45,567 nt of DNA from Chrysomallon squamiferum (Eukaryota; Mollusca; Gastropoda; Neomphalida; Peltospiridae). The notes beneath the pieces are model-generated. The model saw only the letters and a list, made by a program, of their open reading frames with translations, had not been told where the DNA came from and did no database searches. The stretch's first letter is position 1; each line of letters begins with the position of its first letter. Location: NCBI GenBank assembly GCA_012295275.1, contig CM022669.1, forward strand, positions 1,490,573 through 1,536,139. The letters run 5' to 3'. This document shows, piece by piece, positions 22,080 through 32,247 of the stretch. Made by a program: the position numbers and the translations under genes.

Positions 22080-23727
22080 ATTATCTTCATAGCTGATCCT
22101 AATTTGAGAGACAAATATAATAGTTCTGTTTTACACCTAGCAGCTAAACAAGGATATATTGAAACTGTGTAAACACTGATTGTAAAACGTGCTGATGTAA
22201 ACATTAGAAACAGTCTAACTGAAACTGCTCCTTTCACAGCTGTTAAGTATATACAGAACAAAGTAGCTTTGTATTTACTGGAACATGGAGCTAATCCTTA
22301 CTTTAACAGACAATGATAACAATTCTGTTTTACACCTAGTAGCTAAACAAGGATATACTTGAAATTGTGTAAACACTGATTGAAAAACGTGCTGATGTAA
22401 ACTTTAAAAACTGCCTTAGATGAAACTACTCATTTTATAGATGTCATGTATACACAGAACAAAGTAGGTTTGTATTTGCTAATCCTGATTTAACAGACAC
22501 TGATAACAATTCTGTTTTTCACCTTGCAGTTGAAAGTGCAAATATAAGTGGTGTGTTGTCACTGACTAAAGAAGGTGTTGAGGTAAATATTAAAAACAGC
22601 CGAGGTAAAACTCCTCTTTTTGCAGCCGTTAAGTGTGCACATTACATTCTAGTTTTGTATTTACTACAACGTCAAACTGTACTCTGTGTAGCTTTGTATT
22701 TACTACGACGTCAAACTGTACTCTGTGTAGTTTTGTATTTACTACGACGTCAAACTGTACTCTGTGTAGTTTTGTATTTACTACGACGTCAAACTGTACT
22801 CTGTGTAGTTTTGTATTTACTACAACGTCAAACTGTACTCTGTGTAGCTTTGTATTTACTACAACGTCAAACTGTACTCTGTGTAGCTTTGTATTTACTA
22901 CAACGTCAAACTGTACTCTGTGTAGCTTTGTATTTACTACAACGTCAAACTGTACTCTGTGTAGCTTTGTATTTACTACAACGTCAAACTGTACTCTGTG
23001 TAGTTTTGTATTTACTACAACGTCAAACTGTACTCTGTGTAGCTTTGTATTTACTACAACGTCAAACTGTACTCTGTGTAGCTTTGTATTTACTACGACG
23101 TCAAATTTTGAACACATTAGTTTTTTGTTTACTGCATCATGGAGCTGTTCCTAATTTAACAGACAATGATAACATTTCTCTTTTACACATAGCAGTTAGA
23201 CATAGAAATTTAGTAGTTGTGGAAAAACTGATTAAAAGAGGTGTAGCTGTAAATATTAGAAACTATGAAGGTGAAGCTCCTGTTTTTCAGGCCTGTGAAC
23301 TCTAAACAGAGAAATCTAGTTTTTTATTTACTGGAACATGGAGCTAATCCTAATTTATCAGACAAAGATAACAATTCTGTTTTGCACCTAGCAGCTAAAC
23401 ATGGAAATAGAGAAATTGTGAGAGCACTGATTGGAAAATGTTTTTATGTAAATATTAAAAACTGTGGAGGTGTAACTCCTCCTTTTACAGCTGTTAAGTA
23501 TAAACTTTTTATTTATTACAAAGTAGCCTTGTATTTACTGGAACATGGAGCTAATCCTAATATAACAGACAGTGATAACACATTTGTTTTGGTCCTGACA
23601 GCACTGAAAACGGTGTTGATATTAATATGAAAGAAAAAACCGATGTGCAACTCCTCTTGATCAATCTCTGAAGAATGAAAAATATAAAGTAGTTTTGTAT
23701 TTACTGCATTTTTTTCTTATTAATTAG
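22080..23727 (+). pseudogene. Ankyrin-repeat gene, multiply frame-broken
   Basis: Ankyrin repeats in pairs of about 69 residues recur: NSVLHLAAKxG at about 22110, 22320, 22505, 23175 and 23370; VNIKN/VNIRN plus GxTPLF; and LYLLEHGANPN at about 22270, 23325 and 23540. The last repeat runs out at TPLDQSLKNEKYKVVLYLL and a stop at about 23727. Frame breaks occur at about 22140, 22300, 22365, 22475, 23290 and 23600, plus a missing LEHG stretch at about 22475. The break at about 23290 is a single extra base. The longest frames are 22553-23305 (250 codons) and 23265-23630 (121 codons). It may be a pseudogene or a poorly assembled live gene. No signal peptide, membrane segment or effector domain was seen. 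Confidence 0.75.
22651..23106. repeat. 39-bp minisatellite inside the ankyrin frame (13-residue repeat)
   Basis: Twelve unit starts at exact 39-base intervals from 22651 to 23080, about 11.7 copies. In the ankyrin frame each unit reads (V/A)LYLL(Q/R)RQTVLCV, grown from the ankyrin helix phrase VALYLLEHG. Copies differ mainly at two sites (CAA/CGA giving Q/R, GCT/GTT giving A/V). The unit has no stop in that frame, in a second plus frame or in one minus frame, giving three overlapping open frames. Confidence 0.95.
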
Positions 23728-23959
23728 AAGATACATTCACATAATGTTTACATTTCACAAAATTACCATTAAGAAATAGAGAGTGACAAAATTTATGAGG
23801 CAAATGAAAGTTTTCATTGTGAACAAATTTTGGTCTTCTTTTATATAATTAATAGTTTAAAACACTGTGCACAGTAATGTACATAGTTAATATTTTAATA
23901 CCTATATATATATATACATGTAATTAGGAAACTGTCGAGGTTATCACATTATCAAAGTT

Positions 23960-24510
23960 TTGAGTAAAATCAATAAACGTTTAAAATAAGAATATTTTTG
24001 GTTAATGTTTGTGTATGTGTATGTGTATGTATGTGTGTGTATATATATATATCTATCTATATATATATATATATATATAAACTAATAATTTAGAATGTAA
24101 ATACATGTTTAGATTAAGAATATTTTTATTTAATAATGTTTATATTTATCTATTTTATAATTATAAAATAGTGAATAATTAATAAAGTTTAAATTAGAAA
24201 TATTTTCATTTAATAATGCCAGCATATGACCTTAGTAATTATAAAATTGTGAATATGTAATAAAGTCGATGCAAATTCAAATTAGGAATATTTTTAGTAA
24301 ATAATGTTAACAATTATATATTTAATAATTGCAAATATTAAATAATTAATAAAGTAAACTTAGATTTAAAATAGGAATATTTTTATTTAATATTTACATT
24401 TATCTATTTAATATTTATAAATTAGTGATTAATTTGTTGAGTAAATTTAAGTTTTAATTAGGAACATTTGTATTTAATAATGTTCAGGTTTATCTGTTTG
24501 ATATTGAACA
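23960..24510. repeat. Diverged AT-rich tandem repeat of about 85 bp
   Basis: The phrase (G)GAATATTTTTATTTAATAATG recurs at about 23989, 24118, 24199, 24285, 24373 and 24461, each followed by a TTTAT/ATCTATTTAATAATT.. AATAAAGT block. A (TG)n/(TA)n tract at about 24010-24080 interrupts the first unit. Confidence 0.6.
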
Positions 24511-24614
24511 ACGAGTGTGAATTTAAACTGATTTAATTTGTGTGATAAAATTTTAATACTACCTTTATTTTATTTGTAAATAATTTCTATCAAACGTACT
24601 TTTTTTTAGATGAA

Positions 24615-24915
24615 TTATTATTATTATTATTATTATTATTATTGTTATTATTATTATTATTATTAAAATTATTATTAAAAATTATCTTGAGGAATGTTTT
24701 ATATTTGTGTGCATGGGTGTATGTGTGTGTGTATATATATATATATTTTAATATTGTACATTTTTCTTTCGTTCTTTCCTTCTTTATTTCTTTATTTCTT
24801 TATAACTATTATTATTACTATTATTATTATTATTATTATTATTATTAGTAGTAGTAGTAGTAGTAGTATTACTATTATTTTTAATAGTAGTATTAGTATT
24901 AGTATTAGTAGTATT

Positions 24916-24947
<32 letters not shown>

Positions 24948-24960
24948 TATTTATTTATTT
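24615..24960. repeat. (ATT)n, (AGT)n, (CTTT)n microsatellite cluster
   Basis: ATT runs at 24617-24664 and 24807-24847, AGT/TAG units to about 24915, then CTTT and TTTA units. Confidence 0.9.
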
Positions 24961-25143
24961 TAGGATGTTGTACAGAAAAGTAAATTTAGATTTTTTATTC
25001 CATTATTCATTATTTATATATATATACATATAACTATAGTTTTGTCATTAGTAGTAGTATTATCAAAACATTTTTTTTTTCTAATACACTGATGCTTAAG
25101 TTACATTGAATAATTGTACTGTATAAATATTTTGTATTTTGTA

Positions 25144-25192
25144 CTGAAATTGAAATACATTAATCATCGCGCCATCGTGATCTGGTAATTCT
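25144..25192 (-). repeat. Interspersed repeat R1, inverted partial copy
   Basis: The complement reads ACCAGATCACGATGGCGCGA then TTAATGTATTTCAATTTCAG, matching the middle of R1 at 13420-13460. It faces the forward copy at 25232 across a (GT)n spacer. Confidence 0.7.
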
Positions 25193-25231
25193 GTGTGTGT
25201 GTGTGTGTGTGAATGTGCGTGTGTGTGTGTG

Positions 25232-25352
25232 TCGGTTTGAAAAAGGTATCTTCCAACGTAAAACTGAATTGACAAATCACGACGGCACGATAATTAATGT
25301 ATTTTCATTTCAATTGTTGTTTTTTTTTATTTTTTTTCATTTAAAAAGTAAA
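25232..25352 (+). repeat. Interspersed repeat R1, copy 2
   Basis: Close match to 13379-13492 from TCGGTTTGAAAAAGGTATCT through the T-rich tail to the (AAAT)-type end. Confidence 0.75.
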
Positions 25353-25384
25353 TAAATAAACAAACAAACAAATGAGTGAAAAAG

Positions 25385-26345
25385 TAAACAAACAAAAACA
25401 ACTTCGGCCAATTCTGGCCCCCATATTTGGTGGTGAAATCAGTAGTTTTGGCATTGATATAATCCATTCTGGGTTTATTTAAGTTGTTTGAAACAACTGA
25501 AAGTCCACGGTTCATCTGTTGGGGCACGTTGTCAGACTTCAAATAAAATCAAGAGGATGAGGTCTGGCGAGGCACTGACAGAATAAGAAAGTGTCAAGAG
25601 TTATGAATAAGAGTTGGCAGAGAAGAAAAAGGAGAAGGAGGAAGAAAAGGCAAAGAAAACAAAGGTGAGACAAAAAAAACTACAAAAAAAAAAAAACCAA
25701 AACAGAAGAAGATACCAAAGTCAAAACGGCAGTTCAGTTTGAATGCTGCAGCAGAACCGGTGGATGCAGTCAAAGACAACGTTGATGATGACGAACCTAA
25801 ACTAGAAGACAGAGATGTTGTAGATACAAAAGAAAAATGTGAACTCTGGGGCAGAGTTGATGATGGAATGAATTCTGAGAGTTCAAAGGATGTGAAGGGT
25901 GCCCAAACTGGTACTGTCTTGATTCTTGCGCAAACTTCTAAATCCCAGCTATGATAGATATTATATTTTGTGTCATATTTGTCAAGGAGTTTAGTTTATT
26001 GAAGTTTTGAATCTGAGTTGTATTCTGATTAGGACTAATTATTATTAGTTGTAAACAATGATTAAATAGCAATAATCAGTACAACAAATTTGAGAACCAA
26101 AATACATCATGAATGAGGGGGCCAGATTTACCCCAAATCATCGGGGCAAATATGGCCCCTGACAACAGTTTTTAACCTGGTTTCCATTTCAAAAGTATAA
26201 GCACTATGCAGATAGTGTTTGTTTATTTTGGAGCAGAAATAGATATACTACACATTATTCACTCCATTTTGTTGTTTTCTTTTGGCTGTTAAACTGTGGG
26301 TGAGGTTAAATGGAAAACGGGGCCAGAATTACCCCACCTTACCCA
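25385..26345 (+). mobile_element. Possible DNA-transposon relic with GGGGC...CCCC motifs
   Basis: A Lys/Glu-rich frame (about 25610-25735, with KEKEEEKAKK) shifts at a long A run into an acidic 71-codon tail (25739-25954, with VDAVKDNVDDDEPKLEDRD). A charged tail of this kind is common at the end of pogo/jerky-type transposases but is not diagnostic. Flanking DNA holds repeated near-palindromes: GGGGGCCAGATTTACCCC and GGGGCAAATATGGCCCC (26115-26160), GGGGCCAGAATTACCCC (about 26319), and CCAATTCTGGCCCCC (about 25409). These look like terminal or subterminal motifs. No DDE core was recognised. Confidence 0.3.
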
Positions 26346-26349
26346 ATGT

Positions 26350-26554
26350 GTCTGTGTGTGTGTTGGTGTTTGTGTTTCTGTGTCAGTTTCTGTGTCTGAA
26401 TGTGTGTATATATGTGTGTGCGTCTGTATGTGTGTGTATGTTTGTGTGTGTTTCTGTATATACATATATGTGTGGTTGAGTGTGTTTATGTCCGTGTGTA
26501 TTTGTGTGTATACGTGTGTGCCTGGGTGTCTGTTTATATAGGTGTATCTGTGTA

Positions 26555-26591
<37 letters not shown>

Positions 26592-26870
26592 GTGTGCGTG
26601 TTTGTGTGTATGTGTCTCCATGTGTGAATATGTGTGAATGTCCGTGTGTTTATCTGTGTGTCTGTGTCTGTATATGTGTCTTTGAGAGTGTGTATCTGTG
26701 TGTCTGTGTCTGTTTGTATATGTATCTTTGAGAATGTGTATCTGTGTGTCTGTGTCTGTTTGTATATATATATCTTTGAGTGTGTATCTATGTGTATGTG
26801 AGTGTGTACGTCTGCGTGTATCTGTGTATGTGTGTATGTCTGTGTATGCATATCTGTGTGGGTGTAAAGC
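26350..26870. repeat. (TG)n-rich compound microsatellite
   Basis: TGTGTC, TGTATG and TG units over about 500 bases. All long frames (Val/Cys, Thr/His) are repeat translations. A duplicated phrase TGTGTCTGTGTCTG(T)TTGTATAT recurs at about 26660-26770. Confidence 0.9.
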
Positions 26871-27016
26871 TGATATTTTGAAACAGTAATCAGTAAACGG
26901 GTTACAAAATGATCTAAAGCTGTAGTTATTCTTTGGGCAGTAAGTAAAAGTGTACGTATATGTGTAAATAACCAGTAATTATAACGCTGTAAGAAAAAAA
27001 ATAACAACAAAAAGAA

Positions 27017-27329
27017 CTAATACTTTAAGGTAAAACTCATATTACTTTGTCCAGAACAAAACCAAACAACACGTCGTGGATAGTTATGTGTCCTTCTCAG
27101 GATTTAGCTGTCATGGTGAACGGATCATGCGCAGTGATGGCCGGAAGTTTGAGTTTCCAGATTCCGTGAGCGACATGCGGGTCTTGAACGACGTTGACAG
27201 CGACGTGGCCATGCGCACTGACTTTCACAGTCACTGAATCACCGACGTTGTCCGCTGTCCCCAGCCGGCTGAGGACCACGTGATTACCGTAATAAGACGT
27301 AATAATAAACTTTAGAGCGGCAAGAGATG
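27017..27329 (-). pseudogene. Sialate O-acetylesterase (SIAE)-like exon relic
   Basis: On the minus strand an acceptor-like TTCTTTTAG is followed at 27329 by text ending ITSYYGNHVVLSR. Next come GDSVTVKVSAHG, HGIWKLKLPAI and PFTMTAKS, then HITIHDVLFG and finally WFCSGQSNMSFTLK. SYYG-HMVLQR, DVLFGDVW and GQSNM are signature segments of the SGNH-hydrolase sialate O-acetylesterase family, which removes O-acetyl groups from sialic acids. The Ser of GQSNM is the family nucleophile. An in-frame stop at 27097-27099 and a shift of about 7 missing bases near 27045-27060 (between DVLFG and W) break it. A short frame of 60 codons covers 27097-27279. No further exons were recognised. Confidence 0.8.
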
Positions 27330-27349
27330 CTAAAAGAACATCGAGGTAA

Positions 27350-27634
27350 GACCTACTACTACCACTACAGCTGCTAAAACAACAACAACTACTACGACCA
27401 TTACCACTACTAATACTATTACCACATCCACAACTCCTGCTACTACTACCATGACCACTACCACTATTTCTACTACAACTACTACAATTACTACTACTAC
27501 CAGTACTGCTACTACCAGTACTACAACTGCTACTACTACTACTCCTACTACTACCACTATTACTACTACTACCACCAGTACTACTACTACTATTACTACT
27601 ATTACTACTACTACCAGTACTACCCCTACTATTT

Positions 27635-27702
<68 letters not shown>

Positions 27703-27935
27703 GTTGTTGCTACTGCTAGTATACTACCTCTGGCATTAGTACTACCACTATCAATACTACTACCACTACCACTACTACTACTGCTACTACTACAACGTTT
27801 TCTACTAGTGCCGTTAAATATGTTACTGCAACCATAACTACATTACTACTAACACTACTGCCATTACTACTACTACTACTACAACTACTACTACTACTAT
27901 TATTACTACTACTACCACTACTATTACCGCTACTG
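27350..27935. repeat. Imperfect (ACT)n trinucleotide repeat
   Basis: About 190 ACT-type triplets with ACC/ATT variants and a pure run at about 27640-27700. The Thr-rich plus frame and Val-rich minus frame are repeat translations. Confidence 0.9.
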
Positions 27936-28189
27936 CTAAAACAAACGAAGTAGAAGAAAATAAAAAGTCTACAGAAGATCGAAATGGATTTATTCAAGAA
28001 CAGCAACAACGAAAACAAGTGTCGTAGATACAAGTAACCAACACAGACACTAAGCCTGCACTTTACTGTGTCATAATTACGTCATAATTCCCTTTATTTT
28101 TGCAGCAACCACTACAACAGCGGCTGCTAATATTTCTAAGCTACTACTTCTGCTATTGGAGCTAGCTGTTACAACTACAACAAGTACAA

Positions 28190-28333
28190 TTAACATAAAA
28201 TACAATGTTGAAGGAGGACATTTTGAGCACCTGAGAAATTAAACAGTTTCTGTTTAATGCTTGAAACATGTTTATATTTTAAAATAAATTGCGTACGTAA
28301 TAACAGTAAACCTACTTTTGGGCCACCCTGTAT
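28190..28333 (-). mobile_element. Possible mariner-like transposon end
   Basis: On the minus strand the sequence starts TACAGGGTGGCCCAAAAGTAGG at 28333-28312 (20 of these bases are diagnostic), resembling mariner-type termini. AT-rich DNA follows, with no transposase read. It abuts a (GTAT)n/(CA)n tract, so the other flank is uninformative. Confidence 0.35.
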
Positions 28334-28353
28334 GTATGTATGTATGTATGTAT

Positions 28354-28402
<49 letters not shown>
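28329..28402. repeat. (GTAT)n(CA)n microsatellite
   Basis: Six GTAT units then about 23 CA units. Confidence 0.95.
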
Positions 28403-28407
<5 letters not shown>

Positions 28408-28739
28408 AATAAACGTGGTGTTTGTCACATCTGTGCTTAGGTCGCTTTGACACATAACATGTACAAATAAAAGCGTGTCCCATATTTTCTGATTCACCAT
28501 TACATTGCATTTCCACAATCCGAGGTACAACGTTTCTTGTCACCAGTACTATTAGCACACTAATTTTATCTGACCTAAATACAGATACTTGTTAGCGATA
28601 AACTTTTCATCAATATACTGTGAGAAATAAAGATAAATATTTCACAGACAAAATAAGTAATGACAAATGTATGTAGTTAACAGGTTTGAAAACACGTTAC
28701 ATTATACGGCACACATTGTATGTAACAATATATGTGCAT

Positions 28740-28936
28740 GTATTTAATGCTAAAGGTGGCCTGACCTGTACGACATCTGATTTCAGTCACGTGTTTATGA
28801 GCAGACGACTTTGTAAACAGCGATAAACAGAAGATATTTCAGTGACCTGTTAAAAACAGGACGTTGTCATTTCCAGGAAAGCACTCAACAAGCAAGGACG
28901 TACTTTTTAAGCAGACGGCCATTTTGAAATTTGAAG
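28740..28936 (+). promoter_or_regulatory. Candidate promoter and first noncoding exon of the BTB gene
   Basis: A GC-richer patch with CpGs ends in a block (GGCCATTTTGAAATTTGAAG) followed by donor GTATTT at 28937. The same block and donor occur in the pseudocopy at about 16407-16426, so this edge was part of the duplicated unit. No TATA box is clear. The transcription start cannot be placed. Confidence 0.4.
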
Positions 28937-30158
28937 GTATTTTGTATTTTATTGTAATTTAATATATGCCATACTATTATTACTTTGCTTAAATCAGATA
29001 AGACATATTGAACTTGTAATCTAGTTTGTCAAGTGTGAATTTTCTTAAACACCTTTTATTTTATTTTTTTTTTTTTTTTTGTACCTAACACATTGGTTTA
29101 TGAGACATATCGATGAATATTTAATAATAACAACACCACCAACAACAATAATAAATAAAAAAATAATAATGAAAAAATAAAAATAATAATGGTATCGTCA
29201 TTATAATAATTATTATTATTCTATTAGTAGTTTTAGTAGTAGTTTTGTTCGCTGCTATTGATATACATATAATAAACAGTATTACAGAGTGAGGCTTTTT
29301 AAAGATATCGAACATGCCAATAGAAGATGTGATAATATTATTTCAGATAATTGTATTATTTTCTATTTAAAAGTTTCTTAGTTTGTTCTGTTTATAGGAA
29401 ATAATTAGGTTGTCTATATCGTCTTTATTGAAATAATGACAAATGTAACTGATTTCATATTTTTACGGTTTATTTCTACACTTATGGGCAGAGAGTTTGT
29501 TAACAATGAATTTGTCAGATCGTTGTAAATAACACCCGAGTATACCTTTATGTTTCTCATATAGCAGTATAGTGACACGCTATTTGTACCTGACAAACAT
29601 AACAAACGTCACGTGTTAGCTTAACTTGATATACTGGTCATGCAAGCATCGTCAGAGAAATAAAATATGTACTGTAAAATTTGTTAATTATTATTATTAT
29701 TATTGTTATTGTTATTGTTATTATTATTATTATTATTACACACATTTTATAACACGTTTAAACAATGCAGTGTAGTAGTACTTAATATATTCAATTGTTT
29801 AAAGAAGATTATATAAGATGAGTGTAGTTTCTTTATTTTAATCTGACATTAATCTATTCAATTGTTGTAATCTATTTTAAAGAAGATTTATATAAGATGA
29901 GTACACATATATCTCGATTTCTTTATTTTAATATGACATTGAAACCTGACAACGTGACACCTGATCAGTGTTTCCAGTGCTCTTAATTTATTACTAAATA
30001 TTTCAGAGTTTGTCCTCTAACAAATAGATTATTACCACTACTACTATTACTACCGTATTAGAGCCCTTATTTTTTTTTATTGACCTCTTTTGCTATATGC
30101 TGCTTACTTTATTTCATTTTGTTTTATTTTATTTTAATTTTAATTCATTTATTCTTAG

Positions 30159-30233
30159 ATCGGTGATAGCGGTGATCTACAGTTGAGTCGATAGACAGAA
30201 AATAGTCGCTTAAAAGGAAGATGAGATTAGAAG
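30159..30233 (+). other. Candidate 5' noncoding exon, copy 1
   Basis: Acceptor TTCATTTATTCTTAG ends at 30158 and donor AAG|GTATTT lies at 30233/30234. The 75-base block includes GATAGACAGAAAATAGTCG and resembles the block at 30631. No ATG-led frame of note. Confidence 0.4.
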
Positions 30234-30630
30234 GTATTTTAAATTGTTTTCTATTTTAAAAATATTGCATCTTCTTCTTGTTTTTGTTTTGTTATTTTAT
30301 TATTATTTTTCTTCTTTGGTGTTTTTTTTTTTTTTTTTTTTTTTATCTGTCACTGACGGACAATTTTGCTGACTTTTCGAGAAGTAAATTGTTATAAATG
30401 ACCACAAGTACATTGCGATATGAAAATCGTTTCTCCCACAGTGAAATATTTCTTACCTGACTGATCACATACCTCTGTTTATAATAATAATGATAATAAT
30501 AATGATTCTTTCTGTCTTCGTCATCATCATATTAATCATTACCATAAGTATAATATATTTCTTTTTTATCCTTTATCTATCCGATGTTTTTCTTTCTTTC
30601 CTTATCTTTTATTTATTTATTTATTTTTAG

Positions 30631-30695
30631 ATCTCTGATCTCAGTGTTCAGCAGTAGAGGCGTTAAACAGAAAGTAGTCTGTTTTTAGGAATTAT
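30631..30695 (+). other. Candidate 5' noncoding exon, copy 2
   Basis: Acceptor ATTTATTTTTAG ends at 30630. The body has ATCTCAGTGTTCAGCAGTAG and AAACAGAAAGTAGTC, related to 30159-30233 and to the pseudocopy block at 16613-16667. The donor is less clear. Confidence 0.35.
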
Positions 30696-31010
30696 CTTGG
30701 TTTGATTATTTTTTGATGTACGTCATATGTACACGGAAATATTTTTAAATTATATTTAGTATGACATTATTATTATTATTATTATTATTATTACTGAGTT
30801 GTTGATTTTATATTTTTATTTGATTGATATTTATTTGATTTTTTTATTACTTTAATTTTTATTTATTTTTTATCATCACTAATTAATTAATTAATTAAAT
30901 TATTTTAATTTAATTTGACTTTAATTCATTTATTTTTTTTTTTTTTTATGTATGAATAGTTACAGTTCCATGTGTGAACAATTTCTTATTCCATTTCTGT
31001 CCCTTCTCCA

Positions 31011-31062
<52 letters not shown>
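31011..31062. repeat. (ATT)n microsatellite at the exon-1 acceptor
   Basis: About 17 ATT units ending 8 bases before the AG of TTTGTTTGTAG (31070-31071), so the repeat forms most of the pyrimidine-tract region. Confidence 0.9.
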
Positions 31063-31071
31063 TGTTTGTAG

Positions 31072-31342
31072 TGAAAACATGGCCACCTCAACTGCAATCT
31101 CAAGTTGGCAGACAGGGAAGAATCTGATGCAATGCATTGAACACGTTTTTCGTACAAGGACTGACTCGGACGTCAGATTTCTTGTTGGGGAACATAAAAC
31201 TGCTGTCGATGCTCATCGTTTTATTTTGTTCATTCGAAGCGAAGTTTTTCATCAGATGTTCACTGGAGAACTTCGCGAACAGACAAATATCATAGTACCC
31301 GATGTGAAGGCAGAAATCTTCTCAGAGTTTTTAAAGTATGTT

Positions 31343-31398
<56 letters not shown>

Positions 31399-32247
31399 GA
31401 AACACACGTACGAACACATGAGGTACGAGACATACAGACAGAAACGTTGATAACAATACAGTTTTTGTTAGTAATCTAATTATTTTCTAATTAATTAATC
31501 TCACATAGTTATCTCACATTTTAAAGTCTTACTCTACTTCTTTTACACAGATATCTTTATTAACTGATCTCACATAGTTATCTCACATTTTAAAGTCTTA
31601 CTCTACTTCTTTTACACAGATATCTTTATACGGATGACGTCGTCCTAACAGGCGACAACGTCACCGGTCTGCTGTATCTATCGAGGAAGTACATCATCAC
31701 AACACTTGAAGATGAGTGCACAGAATATTTGGAGTCGTCGTTGTCGTCACAGAACGCGTGCGTCGTGCTGGAACAAGCTCACCTGTTTGATGAACTTCAT
31801 CTAAGGAAAAAAAGTCTGGACTACATTTTGGAAAATGGCGACGAAGTTTTGAAGTCAGATGAAGTCACCGATCTTTGTCACGAATGTCTGGTTGAGATCG
31901 TACGATCAGACGAACTGACAGCAGACGAGAAAAATGTTTTTGAAGCCGCTGTGAAGTGGGCTGACAGCGCGTGCAGGAAGCAAGGAAGACAGACGAATGA
32001 AAAAAACATGCGCGAAGCACTGGGAGAGGTCGTGAAGCACGTGCGTTATCCATTACTCGATCAGACGTATTTTGTAAAACACGTGACACCCACTCACATA
32101 CTCACTGACAAAGAAGAACTCAAGATTTTTAAACACTGGGTGAGCAGTGATGAAGATGTTTCACCTTTCAACTCAAAGATGAGAACTAAAAGAGAACTGC
32201 AAGATTTTGAGACACCTGGTGAGCAGTTGAAGAATAAACAGGTTTAA
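31072..32247 (+). CDS. BTB-BACK protein (BTBD1/2/3/6-like), two coding exons
   Basis: ATG at 31079 (context AACATGG) follows acceptor TTTGTTTGTAG. Exon 1 codes to 31335, the intron is 31336-31619 (GTATGT...ACACAG) and exon 2 is 31620-32247. The junction restores FLKYLYTDD in frame, 294 codons in all. Residues of about 14-115 are a BTB/POZ domain (DSDVRFLVG, DAHRFIL, SEVFHQMF, IIVPDV, YLYTDDV, LSRKYII), a dimerisation and cullin-3 adaptor fold. Residues of about 120-235 are BACK (ACVVLEQAHLF, CLVEIVRSDELTADE, VFEAAVKWA, VRYPLL). Family members are cytoplasmic E3-adaptor-like proteins with a C-terminal PHR domain. Here PHR follows in the +1 frame (next entry). The codon choice and absence of stops point to a live or recently live gene. 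Splicing upstream is inferred. Confidence 0.85.
31345..31396. repeat. (CA)n microsatellite in the BTB intron
   Basis: About 26 CA units nine bases into the 284-base intron. Confidence 0.95.
31482..31619 (+). repeat. Duplicated 69-bp 3' splice-site block
   Basis: Two near-identical copies, each ending CTACTTCTTTTACACAG, with AG at 31549-31550 and 31618-31619. Both are followed by ATATCTTTAT. The distal one enters BTB exon 2. Splicing to the proximal one would give K-Y-L-Y and then TAA. Confidence 0.9.

Noticed and set aside
27330-28033. Thr-rich 128-codon frame and Val-rich minus frames
   Set aside because: Translation of the ACT triplet repeat. The start is arbitrary.
28190-28558. 122-codon minus frame with GHAFICTCYVSKRP
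   Set aside because: Runs into a CA repeat and a transposon-like end. I could not match the N-terminal part to any family.
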